Assembly (NCBI GenBank): GCA_028456385.1
Contig: JALNQF010000012.1
Location: forward strand, 466,423-530,422
Length of the DNA stretch: 64,000 bases
Source of the DNA: Ophiosphaerella korrae
Lineage: Eukaryota > Ascomycota > Dothideomycetes > Pleosporales > Phaeosphaeriaceae
Direction: 5' to 3'
Shown: piece by piece, positions 11,801-25,079 of the stretch
How the letters are laid out: each line of letters opens with the position of its first letter
Position numbering within the stretch: the first letter of the stretch is position 1
The notes under the pieces: model-generated
The model's database searches: none
What the model was told of the DNA's origin: nothing
What the model saw: the letters and a program-made list of their open reading frames with translations, nothing else
Position numbers and translations under genes: made by a program

Positions 11801-13984
11801 CAAGAGCAAACAGTCGAAAGAGTTCTCTGAGCAGGGCAAGGTCAAATGGGCCGTGTATGGGGAGTATGCGAAGACCAGCAATCTTGCAGCTGTTATAATC
11901 TATTTGCTGCTATTAGTAGGTGCCCAGACAGCATCCGTTGGTATGTTATTGGCCCGTCATTTCCTCATCGTGTAGAGCGAAGATACTGACGCGCTGCAGG
12001 CGCAAGCGTGTGGCTCAAACACTGGTCTGAGATAAACCAGCGGTATGGCGGTAACCCACACGTGGGCAGGTACATCGGCATCTATTTCGCTTTTGGTGTA
12101 GGATCTTCTGCTCTCGTTGTTGTGCAGACACTCATTCTCTGGATCTTCTGTTCGATTGAGGTATGTATCTGCATCAATCGCACCATGTATGCATGGCACG
12201 ACGTGCATTGACTGACAAGGAGTTAGGCTAGCCGGAAGTTACACGAGCGGATGGCGTTTGCGATTTTCCGTTCCCCAATGAGCTTCTTCGAAACTACACC
12301 CGCTGGACGCATACTCAACCGATTTTCCAGGTATGTTTCATCACACAGTTATCGAAGGTGTTCACGGCGCGGTCCACCTATACCGATGAAGATCTGCAAG
12401 ATGAATACAATTGCTGACCGACCTTTGTAGCGATATTTATCGAGTAGATGAGGTGTTAGCGTAAGATGGTCCCACTCAACCGATCTGCAGCAAGCCCTGA
12501 CTAATGTGTGCAGCCGAACGTTCAACATGCTCTTCGTCAATTCTGCCAGAGGTATGCAGCCCCCCATGTTGTATACCGTGTGTTACATTTGACTGATCTT
12601 CACAGCCGGGTTCACCCTTGTTGTCATATCTGTATCAACGCCTATCTTCATCGTCCTCATCCTACCTCTTGGCGCGCTTTACCTCTACATCCAGCGGTAC
12701 TACCTGCGTACATCCCGAGAACTAAAGCGACTTGACAGTGTGAGCCGTAGCCCCATTTACGCACATTTCCAAGAATCTCTTGCTGGTATGAGCACGATTC
12801 GTGCGTACCACCAGCAAAATCGGTTCGAACTTGAGAATGAATGGCGGGTCGATGCTAATTTGCGGGCATACTACCCCTCGATCAGTGCGAACAGATGGCT
12901 TGCTGTTCGCCTTGAGTTCATTGGCTCGGTAATCATCTTGGCTTCTGCAGGGTTCTCAATCATCTCTGTGGCTAACCATAGCGGTCTGTCGGCTGGCCTG
13001 GTCGGCTTGGCAATGTCATACGCGCTACAGATCACCCAGAGTCTCAATTGGATTGTCCGACAGACAGTTGAAGTGGAGACGAACATTGTCTCCGTAGAGC
13101 GAGTGCTCGAGTATGCGGCTCTCCCGAGTGAAGCCCCTGACATCATCTCCAGGAATAGACCACCAATCAGTTGGCCCTCTCAAGGCGCGCTCGCATTCAA
13201 TAACTACAGTACCCGATATCGGCCTGGCCTCGACTTGGTGTTGAAGGATATTAACCTCGAAATCAAACCTAACGAGAAGATTGGTGTTGTTGGTCGTACA
13301 GGTGCAGGCAAGAGCTCACTCACTCTGGCTCTCTTCCGCATCATCGAGCCCGCTGAAGGATTTGTGAGCATTGACGATCTAAACACTAGCACCATCGGTC
13401 TGCTAGATCTCCGGAGACGATTAGCCATTATTCCCCAAGATGCAGCTTTGTTCGAGGGAACCGTGCGAGATAATCTCGACCCAGGTCATGTACACGACGA
13501 CACAGAACTGTGGAGCGTCTTGGGTAAGTACAAGCAGCCCTCCAGATATCGCACATAAACTAACTGGTTCTCAGACCATGCGCGACTGAAAGATCACGTG
13601 TCAAATATGGCTGGCAAGCTTGACGGCCACATCAACGAAGGAGGCTCTAATCTCAGCGCTGGTCAGCGCCAACTCGTTTCTCTAGCGCGCGCCCTTCTCG
13701 CTCCCTCTAACATCCTCGTCCTAGATGAAGCCACCGCTGCAGTTGATGTGGAAACAGACGCCATGCTCCAAACTACATTGCGCAGCAGTCAATTCAAGAA
13801 TAAGACTATCATTACCATCGCTCATCGCATCAACACCATTCTAGACTCTGATCGTATCATTGTGTTGGACAAAGGAAGAGTAGCAGAGTTTGAGAGCCCC
13901 GCAGAATTAGTGCGAAGGAAGGGGCTCTTCTATGACCTGGTAAGGGAAGCGGGGCTGCTGAACTCGCTGGACCCGAAAGATTGA
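8900..13984 (+). CDS. MRP/YCF1-type ABC-C transporter
   Basis: Eight exons (8900-9184, 9252-11940, 12000-12160, 12227-12330, 12431-12460, 12514-12551, 12606-13523, 13575-13984) join in frame to 1,544 residues, the usual size of Ycf1-like proteins. The order is an N-terminal TMD0 with several membrane spans (about 1-230), first membrane domain, NBD1, linker, second membrane domain, NBD2. NBD1 has Walker [10 protein letters not shown] (about 662), signature LSGGQ (about 753) and [10 protein letters not shown], with Asp in place of the catalytic Glu. NBD2 has GRTGAGKSS (about 1330), LSAGQ and [11 protein letters not shown] with the Glu. This asymmetry is normal for ABCC proteins. The linker carries RRASAASF (about 926), a PKA-type site in the position of the Ycf1 R region. 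Ycf1 and relatives pump glutathione conjugates into the vacuole; location and substrate here are inferred. The ATG at 8900 is the first in frame, but the first 30 residues are weakly conserved-looking and the true start could differ. Confidence 0.93.
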
Positions 13985-16638
13985 ACGGCCAGTAAAATTG
14001 TATGTACGCAAGTGCAGAAGGGTGTGCGGGAATGTGTAATGGCGTAAGCACGGCACGCGGTTGTGGGTGAACTGCCCCGTAAGAAATCGTCGAAGCTCGG
14101 AAAAATAACTTAACCGCCCTGGAGTGCTGGTGACACGGGATTGGGCTGGGCTGGCTGGGCTTGCGTGGAATGTGAAGGGAGTAGGCGAGATGAACCAAAA
14201 AAAAAAAAGTACAAGTATTTAGTTATCGGTGTGCGTCATACCTATATATTATCAGTAGGACTAGGTCATATAATAACTGTGTTCTGTATTGAAGTGTTTG
14301 AGTTCGATTGATTTTCAATCTTGACCAAGGCCTTGAAGCCATGATCGAATTTATGTATCAGTTCATTGTGATTAATCTCAGCTCCCAGCGTTGTGGTGCA
14401 AATTGAGGACGACTGATACTCGCATGAGCGTCCGTCCATAGGCTAGGCAAGGACCTCGACGCCCCGGCACTTGCTACGATGAACCCTAAGTTTTGTGCAT
14501 GGTTGGCGGCTATGATACGAGGATCTGGGGGCAGCAAGCGAAGCGAACCGTTTATGTGCCGTGTGTGTGGAGACTTATGGTGCAAGGCCACCCAGTGTCT
14601 CAGCGGACCTAAAACATAACCCATTTCTTGATAATTATCTCCGCTAAATGCTACATGCGTAATTATGTGCCGAGTGCTACTAGCTTGGTTGAGAAGCTGT
14701 GCCATCTGATAGACACGGGACAGTGATGGTGCGTGGGTATCGTGGGTATCATGGGTACAGCACAACACAGCACACTCATGACAACACCGGCTCCCAGGTA
14801 GGATATTGAATGGCACCTCAGGCAGCCGGGGGTGAACGCACCAATCCGCTGCATGCGGACGGGTTTGTTACTGCATGCGTGATTTAGCGAGACAGATTTT
14901 TACGCTACACAATAGTGTACAGCCCCTGTTCGATTCGATTGTCGAAATTGCATCGCAATCAAATCTCGACCGGCGACCTGGTCTATGGGGCGAGATCAGG
15001 AGTGGGCGGGACGGTTCCTACCGCTCAATCTGAGATCTTAGGTTTTGGATGCAAGGTGGGAGCATGAGTAAGGAGACTATCGGTAGAAGGTCGCCTCGGA
15101 CTGTCAAAAGCTAGCCTCATTTCTGAAATAGTCGACGGGAGGGGAGCAGATCTAGCTCCAAGGCATGCCAACTACCGCTGGTAACACTTGCCGTTGACGT
15201 AGTTAGCTCCCGGGGAAGGCATCCATTCACCGCAGGTGATGGGTTAGCCATGTCAGTATTGCATTGAGTGGCCAAATGCGAGCCGTAGTGCAGTTCAGTT
15301 ATGGGTACTATGGCCTGGAATCCCGGTTCGTGTACAGGTGGGACGCAAGCCTCGACAGCCCTTACGAGGAGTGGCTGGACCGGGTGGACGAGAGGCCTTT
15401 GATGTGTGTGTGACGTTGCTCAGCGACTGCAGGTGGAGCTCATTGAGCAGTACTGCGTGGGGTTATGCGTTTTGGGTTACGAGCCAAGCTGGTCTTTACA
15501 TGGGCCCACGCCACTTGTGTCAGCTGTTCTGCAGAGAAGACTATTTCAGCCTGTCTCTTCATTGGAGGCGGCGATCAAACGACAGGTTCTAGGGTGTCCT
15601 CGATGAACTTGCATGTGGGCACCCGTGCGAATGTAAGTCAGATGCGCCATATGTCAACTATCAGCTTAGCGTGTATACAATAGACTCCTTTGATGCGGAG
15701 AAGCCAGGATTAATCTCCGTCCGCCGACGCTGTCATTTTCTCGCGTGCGACCTTAGACTTGGAGAGTGCGGATGCCGTCTAAATGGGTCATAGTGGGGGC
15801 TGCCGGGGAAGACGGCAGCTTAGGATTCGCACATCCTCAAGCCCTGATCCCAGCTCTCAAAGAACCGTTTAAGCTCAACGGCTGTCTATCATCCTCGCGA
15901 CGTACATTGCGACGGGATGTGGCCTGCCGATTGCTATGTCAGGATTCCTAGTCACAATGATGGGTACCGTGCCGAAGTTGCAGCGTCTCGTGGGACAGAA
16001 TCATCAGTCCCCTTAAAAGGTTGAAGCCCTGTCAATAGAGGTTGGATCTATCGTTTCTACCATACCGTTCGTTTGAGACCTCGTTCTCTACTAACGAACC
16101 CTACCCATACCCTAGGCATATCGTTGCAATTCACGACACTGAAAAGGCTGGAATCAACGACTTTTGTGTTGCCGATCCTTGCCTCTAGGATCCGTCGCAT
16201 ACTTAGTTCCTTCCAATCGATTCTTGTCGGTCAGCACAAGACCAACTGTGTGACTCTGTTTCTAAGAGTTTGGCCCAGAATCTTACCATTCACTGTCTGC
16301 CATCCCTAGTCTGGAAATTTATTGATATTCTGAGATAGTTGGCTGTCTCCATTGTGCTCAGTGAATGGGGTCTGGTCGAGTTTTGCTCCTTCAGGTAAGC
16401 AATCTCTCTAAGCGAAATATGCGTTACCGGACTACTTAAACGAACGTATGTGGTATTTCAAACAAACGAAGCTAATAACAAGCAGGTGCGGTTTTTGTGC
16501 TTGGTTCCACGTGTTTTGCTGAACGTTTTCATGTTTCAAGCTGCATAGGACACCATACCCATTTGCTTCGACTAGCTAGAGCTTCACATGGCCAAATTCA
16601 GAGAAAGAAATACGTCTGCGCCCAATTAATCGCAAAAT
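13985..16638. other. Gene-free interval
   Basis: About 2.65 kb with no convincing gene on either strand. It begins with the presumed 3' region of the ABC gene and an A12 run at about 14198-14209. A short imperfect tandem of GTGGGTATC or ATGGGTATC-like words lies near 14728-14760. Frames of 60-152 codons (for example 14358-14816 minus and 15338-15592 plus) have no recognisable domain or coding texture. Confidence 0.5.
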
Positions 16639-19053
16639 ATGTTACACACACGGGAAAGAAAGCATGGCCGTGCCCATAAAAATGGAGACTTCGGCGAAGA
16701 CCCTTGGATGACTCCCGTGAGCGGTCATAATGCTGCAGCGGGTACCCGACCCTACGATGCGGCAAAGTCGACAGTACAGGATTCGCAAGCAAGTCTAAAG
16801 TCGCAACTGGTTTCACATTTTAGCGGCGAGCAGCAAAATACTAGCGAGGTAAGTGAATGCAAAGTTTTGGTGTTCAGGTGTCGTTGGAACTAGGCTTGAA
16901 GGCTTTGGCCCCCGCGCATGTCAAGTCATGTCGTCCCCCTAAACTAGCGGCCGTCCCTCCCCTAACCAGGATTTCGGGATCGTGGTCCATGTCGTCAAGT
17001 CGGTATGGTAAACTGACATATAACTAATTCTAGGCCAACGAGACGGCGCCGGCGCCCACAGGCGACACAGAAGCCAATAAGGATAATGAAATCGCGCTTC
17101 CAACTCCGATTCATGCCACGTTGCCATGCAAACTCGTAGCAGCTGATGGCCGTGTAGAATACATCTACACACCCATCGGTGGCTTCGAACATCTATTCAA
17201 GGTTCCAGAAAGCACCAATGCCGAACCTAATCACACCTCTCCGCCTTATGCACCATTATCTGAGGCTCAGCTGATAGATACACAACAGTCCCAAAAACCT
17301 AGTAAGACGTTGTCGTGCACTAACTACCTGTCACTCGCTAAGTTTTATAATAGGAACACCCCAACATCGTTCGACAGCCCGTGAGAGCCAACGACCTACC
17401 AGCAGCAGGGGTTCTCGCAAAGTTAATGTTCCAGCTAGGAAGAAGACAGGGCCGAAGTCCACAACATCAAAGGACTTAAAACGGACCCGCTCCGTTGCCC
17501 AGGGGCTCTCTCAGCTTCGCCGTGCAAACGAGGCTAGTGATCATGACAGTGAGGTTGATAATGAGGTCGAAGTCGCAATTGAGAGGTCAAGGACCTTCCA
17601 TATTGGCGATATAGAAGGGCTTAAGAGTTTTTTTCGTCATCGCATCGATGAGCTCACCATGAAACCTGTGCGAGGTATGGTAACCCGTTGGGTTAAGCAA
17701 TTGGAGCCTAGACGCAAGGGAGGATACGGCCCGTATCATAGGCTGCTACCTGCTGATGCTCCAGCAGAGGCTACCCCGCCGTGGTGGCCCCGGGATGTGC
17801 CCTATGTTGAGCCTGCACATCTCGACAAAGACGGTAAGCATCATGTCTTGCCTCGCTATTCAGAAACTAACGTGCATCCAGGTCTCTTGACACTTGCCGT
17901 AGATCTTTTACTGCAGCACCGAGACACTGCCATTGATCAGGAAAAGCGCAAGCTCCCTTGGACGGCCAAACTTCGACAAATAGCAAAGTATGAGATCGAG
18001 ATTACGCCACCCGACCAATATTCTTCATCCAAGAGTCCCGTATTTAGCAAGATGATGCAAGACCGAGCTGAGAACAGCATCTTACCAAGCTTGTTCGACG
18101 TGTCCCAATCCTACGAGGACTATATTCTCCAACACAACGTATGGGAATACCCAGAGGGTGCAGACACCCCCAAAGGCAAGGACATCACGTGGCAATTCGT
18201 ACCCAGACCTCCCAAACAATTTCTACAACGGAAGCGTCTGCGAAGAACAAGACCAGCCTCGACTGTGCCAAAAGAGTCTGTAACCGATCCTCATGCGGAT
18301 GAATCGAGCGACACAGAAATTGACGAGGATATGGAGCAAATCTCGAACAATGTTACCCGAGAATTACCTGAACAGAATGAACGAAAAGAGAGTAGAGAAG
18401 CCGCTGCAGTACGAATGGCTCACAACGACCGAGCCTCTCAGGAATGCACACTAAGGGGCCCCACGCCACCAATACCTGTAGAGCATACAGCGAAAACATC
18501 AGCCCCGACATTATTTGCAGCAGAATCCATGCCAGCTGTGTGCCAACAGACACTCGATTCCACTGGTTTAAATCCCACAAAAAATAGCTCGTTCGACGAT
18601 TCGATGAATGGCCTTCACCTATACGAGGATATAAAGGGAGACAATATCACTGCACAAGATCATAGCGAACAAGCGCAGTGCGACGCAAAACCAGTCGACG
18701 GACAGATAGAGTATCACAATACTGGGATTTCCTACCCCAACACAGCCTATCAGTCCATGCCTAATGTCAACTCTTTCCAACATCCCGGAGAACCGCCTTA
18801 TTCTCTATTCTTAGCGCAGAGCTTCATTGACCCTAGCCAGCTGTCCATGTTCAACACTACATATCCACTCCAGTTGAATCAAACCACTTTTGGGCCTAGT
18901 ATGGCGCCGACGGACAACATTGGGTATGCGTACGAGAACGCATTGTACACGTCTGCGGCTCTTGGCATGACGCCTATGCCAGCAATTACCAGCCCAACTT
19001 TCAACGGTCTTCCTTATGGTTTCGAGGGCGCCAATCCAGGGCTAAAACAGTAG
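16639..19053 (+). CDS. DUF2841/YDR124W-like domain protein
   Basis: Four exons are proposed: 16639-16848, 17034-17301, 17354-17833 and 17882-19053, giving 709 residues. Residues about 245-375 match the fungal domain once called DUF2841 (YDR124W-like helical bundle). Marks are a basic MVTRWVKQLEPRRKGGYGPY stretch followed by PPWWPRDVPYVEPAHL. The N-terminus is polar and low in complexity. A basic RKVNVPARKKTGPK stretch (about 180) could be a nuclear signal. The C-terminal half is disordered, rich in Asn, Gln, Pro and Tyr, with an acidic patch near SSDTEIDEDME. The molecular function of the family is not known to me. The third intron (48 bp, GTAAGC to CCAG, with CTAAC branch site) is a multiple of three without stops. 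Its retention would add 16 residues, but its removal restores the domain's PAHL-to-LLTLAV spacing. Exon 1 rests on splice logic only and is less certain. Confidence 0.78.
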
Positions 19054-20031
19054 TAGGACAATGTTTAACATGGAGCTGGTGCTGGATGCAACAGAAACGA
19101 CAGGCTCGTGGCCCGTTAGGCGACGACAGTCACTGGGCTGCCGGTGCTCGCCTTCTTCTCATCACGTCCACTTCATTTCTGCTACACATGGACATGTATT
19201 TATGGCTATTTTCATGTCATTTCCTTTGGTTTGCATACTCTTTTACATTTTCTTCACATTGCATACTGCAATGTAGCGACTTATGACCTTCAACAACTCT
19301 CTTTGTCTAATTTCCTGTTATGAGGCGTTTCAACGTTGTTTGTTCCGGTTTCGGATGATGAGAAAGTTCCAGATGGCACTGCTTTGGCATGCTCATCAGG
19401 ACTAACAATTTGGCAGTCTGCTTGTGCAATATACCCCTACAACATAACGCCGCTCACGATTGTATTGCAACGACAAGGATTTAGGCAAACTGTTGATTCT
19501 AATGTTGGATATAATATGGATCTTGGAATCATATTTTCTTTCGGTTCGTCAGGGTACAGATCAATATCCGGTTGTACAAAACGGGGATGGGAGAGGGGGC
19601 GAGTGGCACTCGTATATAAATGGGTGTTGGCGGATGGGAGTAAGCGCATGAAAAAGACACAGCTGTGTCGCATAGTTATTACTAGCAAAAACATTTCGGT
19701 AGTGTATCGAAATCAAACAATTCGAAGCATATTCTTGAAAAAGGTGGAGGTTGGTATGATCATGTGACATGAGCGACTTGGCCGCGCTAAGAGACGCGTT
19801 AGTGGGTCCATGCGTGGAGCTTCATTGAGGTGTCGTTCTTGTTCGGGTGAGTCTTTGTTGCACCCACAAGCAGCCGCTGTCGACTTAACCCATCGACACG
19901 GTCTGCGCAGTCAACACTACCGCGCCATACTCCGACTTGTTTATCTCTACATCTGAATTCGTTCTGGATTCGCGCGTCGACGCAAACACCTCGGCGCATG
20001 CCAACAATCACAATACGACGCACCCACCAAC
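19054..20031. other. Intergenic interval
   Basis: About 1 kb between the DUF2841-like gene and Sac3. It should hold the 3' UTR of the former and the promoter and leader of the latter. Open frames here (for example 19336-19767) look like chance. No clear TATA box was seen within 100 bp of the Sac3 start. Confidence 0.45.
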
Positions 20032-23000
20032 ATGTCGAAACCGCGCGGCGGCAGACGAGGTCGCAGCAACGGCGCGCATACCCAAAACAGTACAGAGCGA
20101 CCTACGCAAGCCGTCTATAGTCGTGGTCAACGAAATGGGATCCAGGGCGGAGCATCTCGAGGAGGGCACAACCCCTTCACCGCCAACATCCGGACCAATA
20201 CAGCTACAAGTGCTGATATGCAGGATCGAGGGCATAACTCGTAAGCTTCCATACTCTTACTGATATTATACGAACAATGGCCGCGGGCACTCGAGAAGCA
20301 CGACCACATCCATACCAGATACAAGATGTGAAATGCCCTCCACCCAGTTCTGTTTTATCCTGAGATGTTGTGTTAGCAGTCGCTGCTAGTCGTGCTGCTC
20401 GCGGCCAATTCTAATCTGATATTGTAGGGATAACATATTCACCAGTCTAGATTCCTTTGGTGGAGCGAACTCGACACCCTTTGCCCAAGATGACTACCCG
20501 AAGCGACTCCAGCATGTGCGAATTGTCCACCCAACTAACACGACGAAAGCTTACGATAACAGATCAAAGCGGCACGACCCAAACTTCGCCAGCGATTTAT
20601 AAAAGAAGGCCGTATGAACCCAGAAGGACAAATGCGCCTCAAGGACTCTGTCAAACTGATAGGCAGCTGCACCGACATGTGCCCCGAGTACGAGCGCGTG
20701 CGTCGCATAGTAGAGCAAGACGTGAAGCCACCCGAATGTGTAAGTATAGATGCACTCATGTGCGATTCAGTTACTAACAATTTCAGACACCCGAGACTCA
20801 ACACCTTCCACGGAAGCAGCGCATACCAGACGAGTCTCGCATGGTCAAGGCATACGCACGATCCGCGGCAGGCATGGACGTTGAACTAGTCTCGGAGATT
20901 CGCTCGCCAGCCACTTGCTTGGTGAGCACGCTACATGCCTCCGTTGTGCAAAATTAACGGTTACAGAAAACTCTCAACTATCTTATGCAACGACTAGACG
21001 ATGATGAATTCGACTTCTTACACAGTTGGATCTGGGATCGAACACGGGCGATCCGGAAAGATCTTCGTACCCAGCGCATCGAGAAGCGCCCCGACATTGC
21101 CATACTCCTCACATGCTTAGAGCGCAACGCCCGGTTTCTCCTCCTGTCAACCCACCAGATGGCCCGCACTATAAAGGTGGACTATTCCCACCAACAGGAT
21201 ATCGAGCAGCTGAACCAGACACTAATGTCTTTGAAAGAGAGATATGTAGACAATCGGCGCGTGGGCTACCCATCAGAAAACGAGTCAGAGTTCTGGGCCT
21301 ATCGTCTTATCCTGGCTCCGCTCTTCACAAACTCACAGCTAGAAAATGAGTTACATAGCCTACCCAGTGATCTGCGCCACAATCGTCGAGTACAAACCGC
21401 CATTCAGATCTACCGTGCTCTAAACGCTGTCATCCTTAGAAGGAGTTCGTCTTACATCCAGGCCCAGGCAAATTGGAAGCGGTTCTGGGAGCTGATCAAG
21501 TCCCCAAACGTTTCCTATCTTATGGCCTGCGCAGCTGAAGTCTCCTTCCAGCGTGTTCGACACGTAGTATTGGACTCGGTGTGGCGTGTGTACCGCATGG
21601 GAACGACTACAAGGCCGCACACAGTTGAAACATGGACTACAGACAAATTGAAACGTGTACTTGGTTTCGATACTGAAAAACAGGCAGTCGAGCTATGCGA
21701 AGCTTATGGCTTTGTATTCAACAGATCTAAGGAGGGGCAAACATTCCTGGACGTAACTGCAAAAGGCTTCGCACGCGTTCCTCTTGGTTTGGCCGCCGAC
21801 CTTAGCCCACAAATCTTTTCCGGTACCATTGTGGAAAAGAAGCGGTACAATCGAAGTTTCTCGGCTGTCGTTCAGGCTATGTCAGTGCGAGAAGCACAGG
21901 CCCAAGGACTAATGGTAGAGTCGACCGGAGAAGAATGGGAAGACTCAAGTTCACTCTTCGTGGCAGAAGCTCCGGTTGCGCAACCGAACCCTTTCATTCC
22001 AGTTAGCAGCACTCCAAATGGTCCTACGAACCCCTTCTTGCCCCAACCAGCTTCCACTGCCACTCCTGCCGTAACATCAAACCCATTTATCAAGCCACTT
22101 CTAACAAGCCAATCCATTAGCAGGTCTAGCCCTGCCGGCGCTCCGTCTAGTGCCTCATCTGGTCCTGGTCTCTTCGATGCATTAAAAAATACCATCAAGT
22201 TTGCGGCTCCTGAGCCCTTGAGTACATCTCCAGCGAATTCGCCCAAACCAAACCCCTTTATGCCTACACCTCCTTCAGTACAAACGGCTTCATCCACCAC
22301 GCTAGCGAACGGCACATCGACTGAAGGGTTCAACTTTTTTACTCAAGCTGCGAAGGCCACACAGCAACAGTCCACTTCTACTACCCCTACCACAACTCCA
22401 AGTTCTTCTTTTCAAAGATTTTCCTTGGGTGCACCTAAGGCTCGAGATCCTGCGTCTACATTTTCCTTCACACCAACCGGATCACCCGCACCGGCGATCT
22501 CTGCACCGAAAGATGCAGAGAAGCAAAAAGCCGAAGACGAGGAGAAACGTCGCAGGGCTGAGGCTGAAGCTAAGGCTAGGGCTGAGGTTCAACGACAGCG
22601 TGCGCTTGCAGAACAAGCACGCCAAGCAAAGGAAGCGGCAGAGCGGCAACAGTTCGAAGCAGAACAACATCGCCTACGATTACAGCAAGAAGCAAAAAAT
22701 ATAATTATTCAAGAGCAGCAACAGCGCCAGCAAAAAGAAGAGCAGGAACGACTTTTACGGATACAAGAACGAGAAGTACTACTTAACTCGCTCACGAATG
22801 AGATTCTGCTCGATGTGGAGCGGGGACTGATGTCGCAGTTTGTTGAGAATATGCTCTGGAATGTGGTCGACGAAGTTGTGGTAACTGCAAGGGAAGCCAG
22901 GAGAAAGAAGATATGGGAGAAGAAGCTTGCATTAGCGGACGCGATGTATGAACAAAGAGTGTTAGGCTTCAAGCGCCTAGTTATGGCCAGCTGGATTGCA

Positions 23001-24482
23001 AAGGGAGAAAAGAAGAAGCGGGCCCGGAAGGATCGGGAGAGACGGGAACGACTGAGGAAGCAGAGAACTTTACTGTTGGAAACAGAGAATGCGCCTGCAG
23101 ATGCGCATACCGAAACCGAAGCAACGACTACTCAAGCTAACGATGTAACTACATTCCAAAAACCGAAAGCGCCAGCAAGTGCTCGACGAGCGAAGCGGAT
23201 TGAGGAACGCCGTATAATGAAGACCTCTCAGGTATATGGAAGCTCGGGCACCATGCCAACTCTAGCTGTCCGGGGACAAGAGTCAGTAGGTCAGAAGGCC
23301 CTTACTCCAGTCAGTATGGGCCACAGCCAGACATCCAGTCTCGGCTACTCCGAGGCATATTACAAGTCCACCGCGCCTATCGATCGAACAGAGACAGACT
23401 GGTTTGAATTGCGCGCCCAAGGCCTCGATCCAACCCTGCATCGTAAGCGTAGCTTTGGTTCCTCGTCGGATGAGGAAAAGCCAGCACTCAAATTGAAGCA
23501 CCCAAAGAGGTCACCTTCGACGACTCAACGCCACTCGCAGCCGGCCTCAGCAACAGTTGCAGAACACCGTGCTCGCTTAGACGCTACCGAACAAGGTTCT
23601 AACTCTGCTCAAGCCGTGGCTGACGCTAGGCCTGCCAATAAGCGCTCATCCCTGGGTCGACGTGTGGATGACCTACTCGCTAAGGTTCGGCAGGCGATTT
23701 CTCCGGGAGGGAAGGTATCGACTCAGAAAGTGCAACACGATTTCGGTCGGAGTGTGCCTAACCTCGGGTTCTCGACATCTTTAGCCGGTCAGTCAGTGTT
23801 AGGCAAGAGCGTGGGTACAGCAGCGATGGACAACCGACCTGCATATTGGGCTCGTAAGAGCCGCTTTGTCCCCCAACACCTATATGGTCAAGGCCCTGAG
23901 GCAATTCGCGCCTATCGAGAACAGTACGGCCTAAACTCCCCAGCCAGCACCCGACCCAACAGCATCGAGCCTCTAGCAATCTCATCACCTGTTCCAACAC
24001 AACAGTCTTACATACCTACAAGTGGCTGTATGGAAGAGCAGTATACCGAAGAAGAATCAAGCGGAATTGAAGTCATCGATGTAGATGCTGAGGATGAAAA
24101 CGCTGTCGCCACTGAGGAGTGCGAAGACGATGAAGAGAGCGAAATTGAGGATGTTGAATCAACCATGTCAGACAATGAGAACCCCCATTGGGTTGACGGC
24201 TACGCAGACAAGCAGCACGGACAGCATGAAATGGAGGAAGACTATGAGCTTGACGAAGAAGAGGGAACTGAAGAAGAAGAAGATGAAGATGAAGAAGAAG
24301 AAGGGGGAGGAGAAGAAGTTCATGAGGATAAGGATGAGGAGGACGAGGAGGACGAGGAATCACGACAGCCTTACTACATCGGTGCCGGACAGTGCGGCAA
24401 GCAAGCACCACATTTGCCACACGTACATCCCGCCCAGATGGGTGGAAACACCGAAGACGATGCCATCGAGCTTTCAGACTGA
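20032..24482 (+). CDS. SAC3: Sac3/GANP-family mRNA export factor (TREX-2)
   Basis: Five exons (20032-20240, 20428-20515, 20563-20739, 20787-20921, 20967-24482) give 1,374 residues. The Sac3 domain runs from about residue 136 (CTDMCPEYERVRRI) to about 470. It includes YLMQRLDDDEFDFLHSWIWD, RTRAIRKDLRTQRIE, and the closing winged-helix-like GFVFNRSKEGQTFLDVT. Sac3 is the scaffold of TREX-2, which links transcription and mRNA export at nuclear pores. Downstream lie a Ser/Pro/Thr-rich linker with four NPF motifs (about 535-640), then a long charged coiled coil (about 715-875) where Sac3 proteins carry the helix that binds Cdc31. A disordered basic region follows, and a strongly acidic Glu/Asp tail (about 1235-1335). 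The N-terminus is Gly/Arg/Asn-rich. The second intron uses a weak GTGCGA donor (20516), but it restores the family sequence RLQHIKAARPKLRQRF. Exon 1 to 2 spans a 187-bp intron and is the least certain join. Confidence 0.93.
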
Positions 24483-25079
24483 GCACACATACACACAACA
24501 CCAAGGACCTTGTACATCATCACCAACATATCTCCTGCAAACTTTCTTTATGTGGATACTTACTTTGCATGGCGACGGCGTTTTTTTCCTGAGGACTTAG
24601 GTCGGCTGAGTTTACGATAGTTCATGATACCCACGTTTGCACAGCGGATAGGGAGGGGGAGCATGGCTCGCAGTGAATGAACAACGGGGGCTTGTGAATA
24701 CAGAGGAATTGTATTATAGTTGTAGGATGAGAAGTGCAGAATTCAAGTTCAGGGGATAGTGTTAGGAGCTCTTTATTCTAGTGATGTGTATTGTGTGATG
24801 TGCTGGCTTAAGGTGCACTGACGGATTCTGAGTAGATGTATCAGACTGACGGCAATTGTAAGTAGATGCAATCAATATTACGGAGATGTGGAAGACGAGC
24901 TGATCCAAACTTCAGAAAGGTCATCAAATCAGGAATCTTCATTTTCGTTTTGTAAATTATAAATTACCGGTCTGAGCGTGGAAGCTCAACACACGCGGGT
25001 ATATCGCTCAAAGCACTTTTCTGTCGTCAATCCTGCCCATTCCTTCATATCTGTCAGGTACCAACGTGATGAACCAGAT
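24483..25079. other. Convergent intergenic interval
   Basis: About 600 bp between the stop codons of Sac3 (plus) and the small protein (minus), so it should contain two 3' UTRs. No gene or clear terminator was seen. Confidence 0.5.

Noticed and set aside
14358..14816. 152-codon open frame on the minus strand
   Set aside because: No recognisable domain, and the HDTHDTHAPS-like repeats come from a short DNA tandem repeat.
19336..19767. 143-codon open frame between the DUF2841-like gene and Sac3
   Set aside because: Composition and lack of conserved-looking motifs suggest 3' UTR or promoter sequence.
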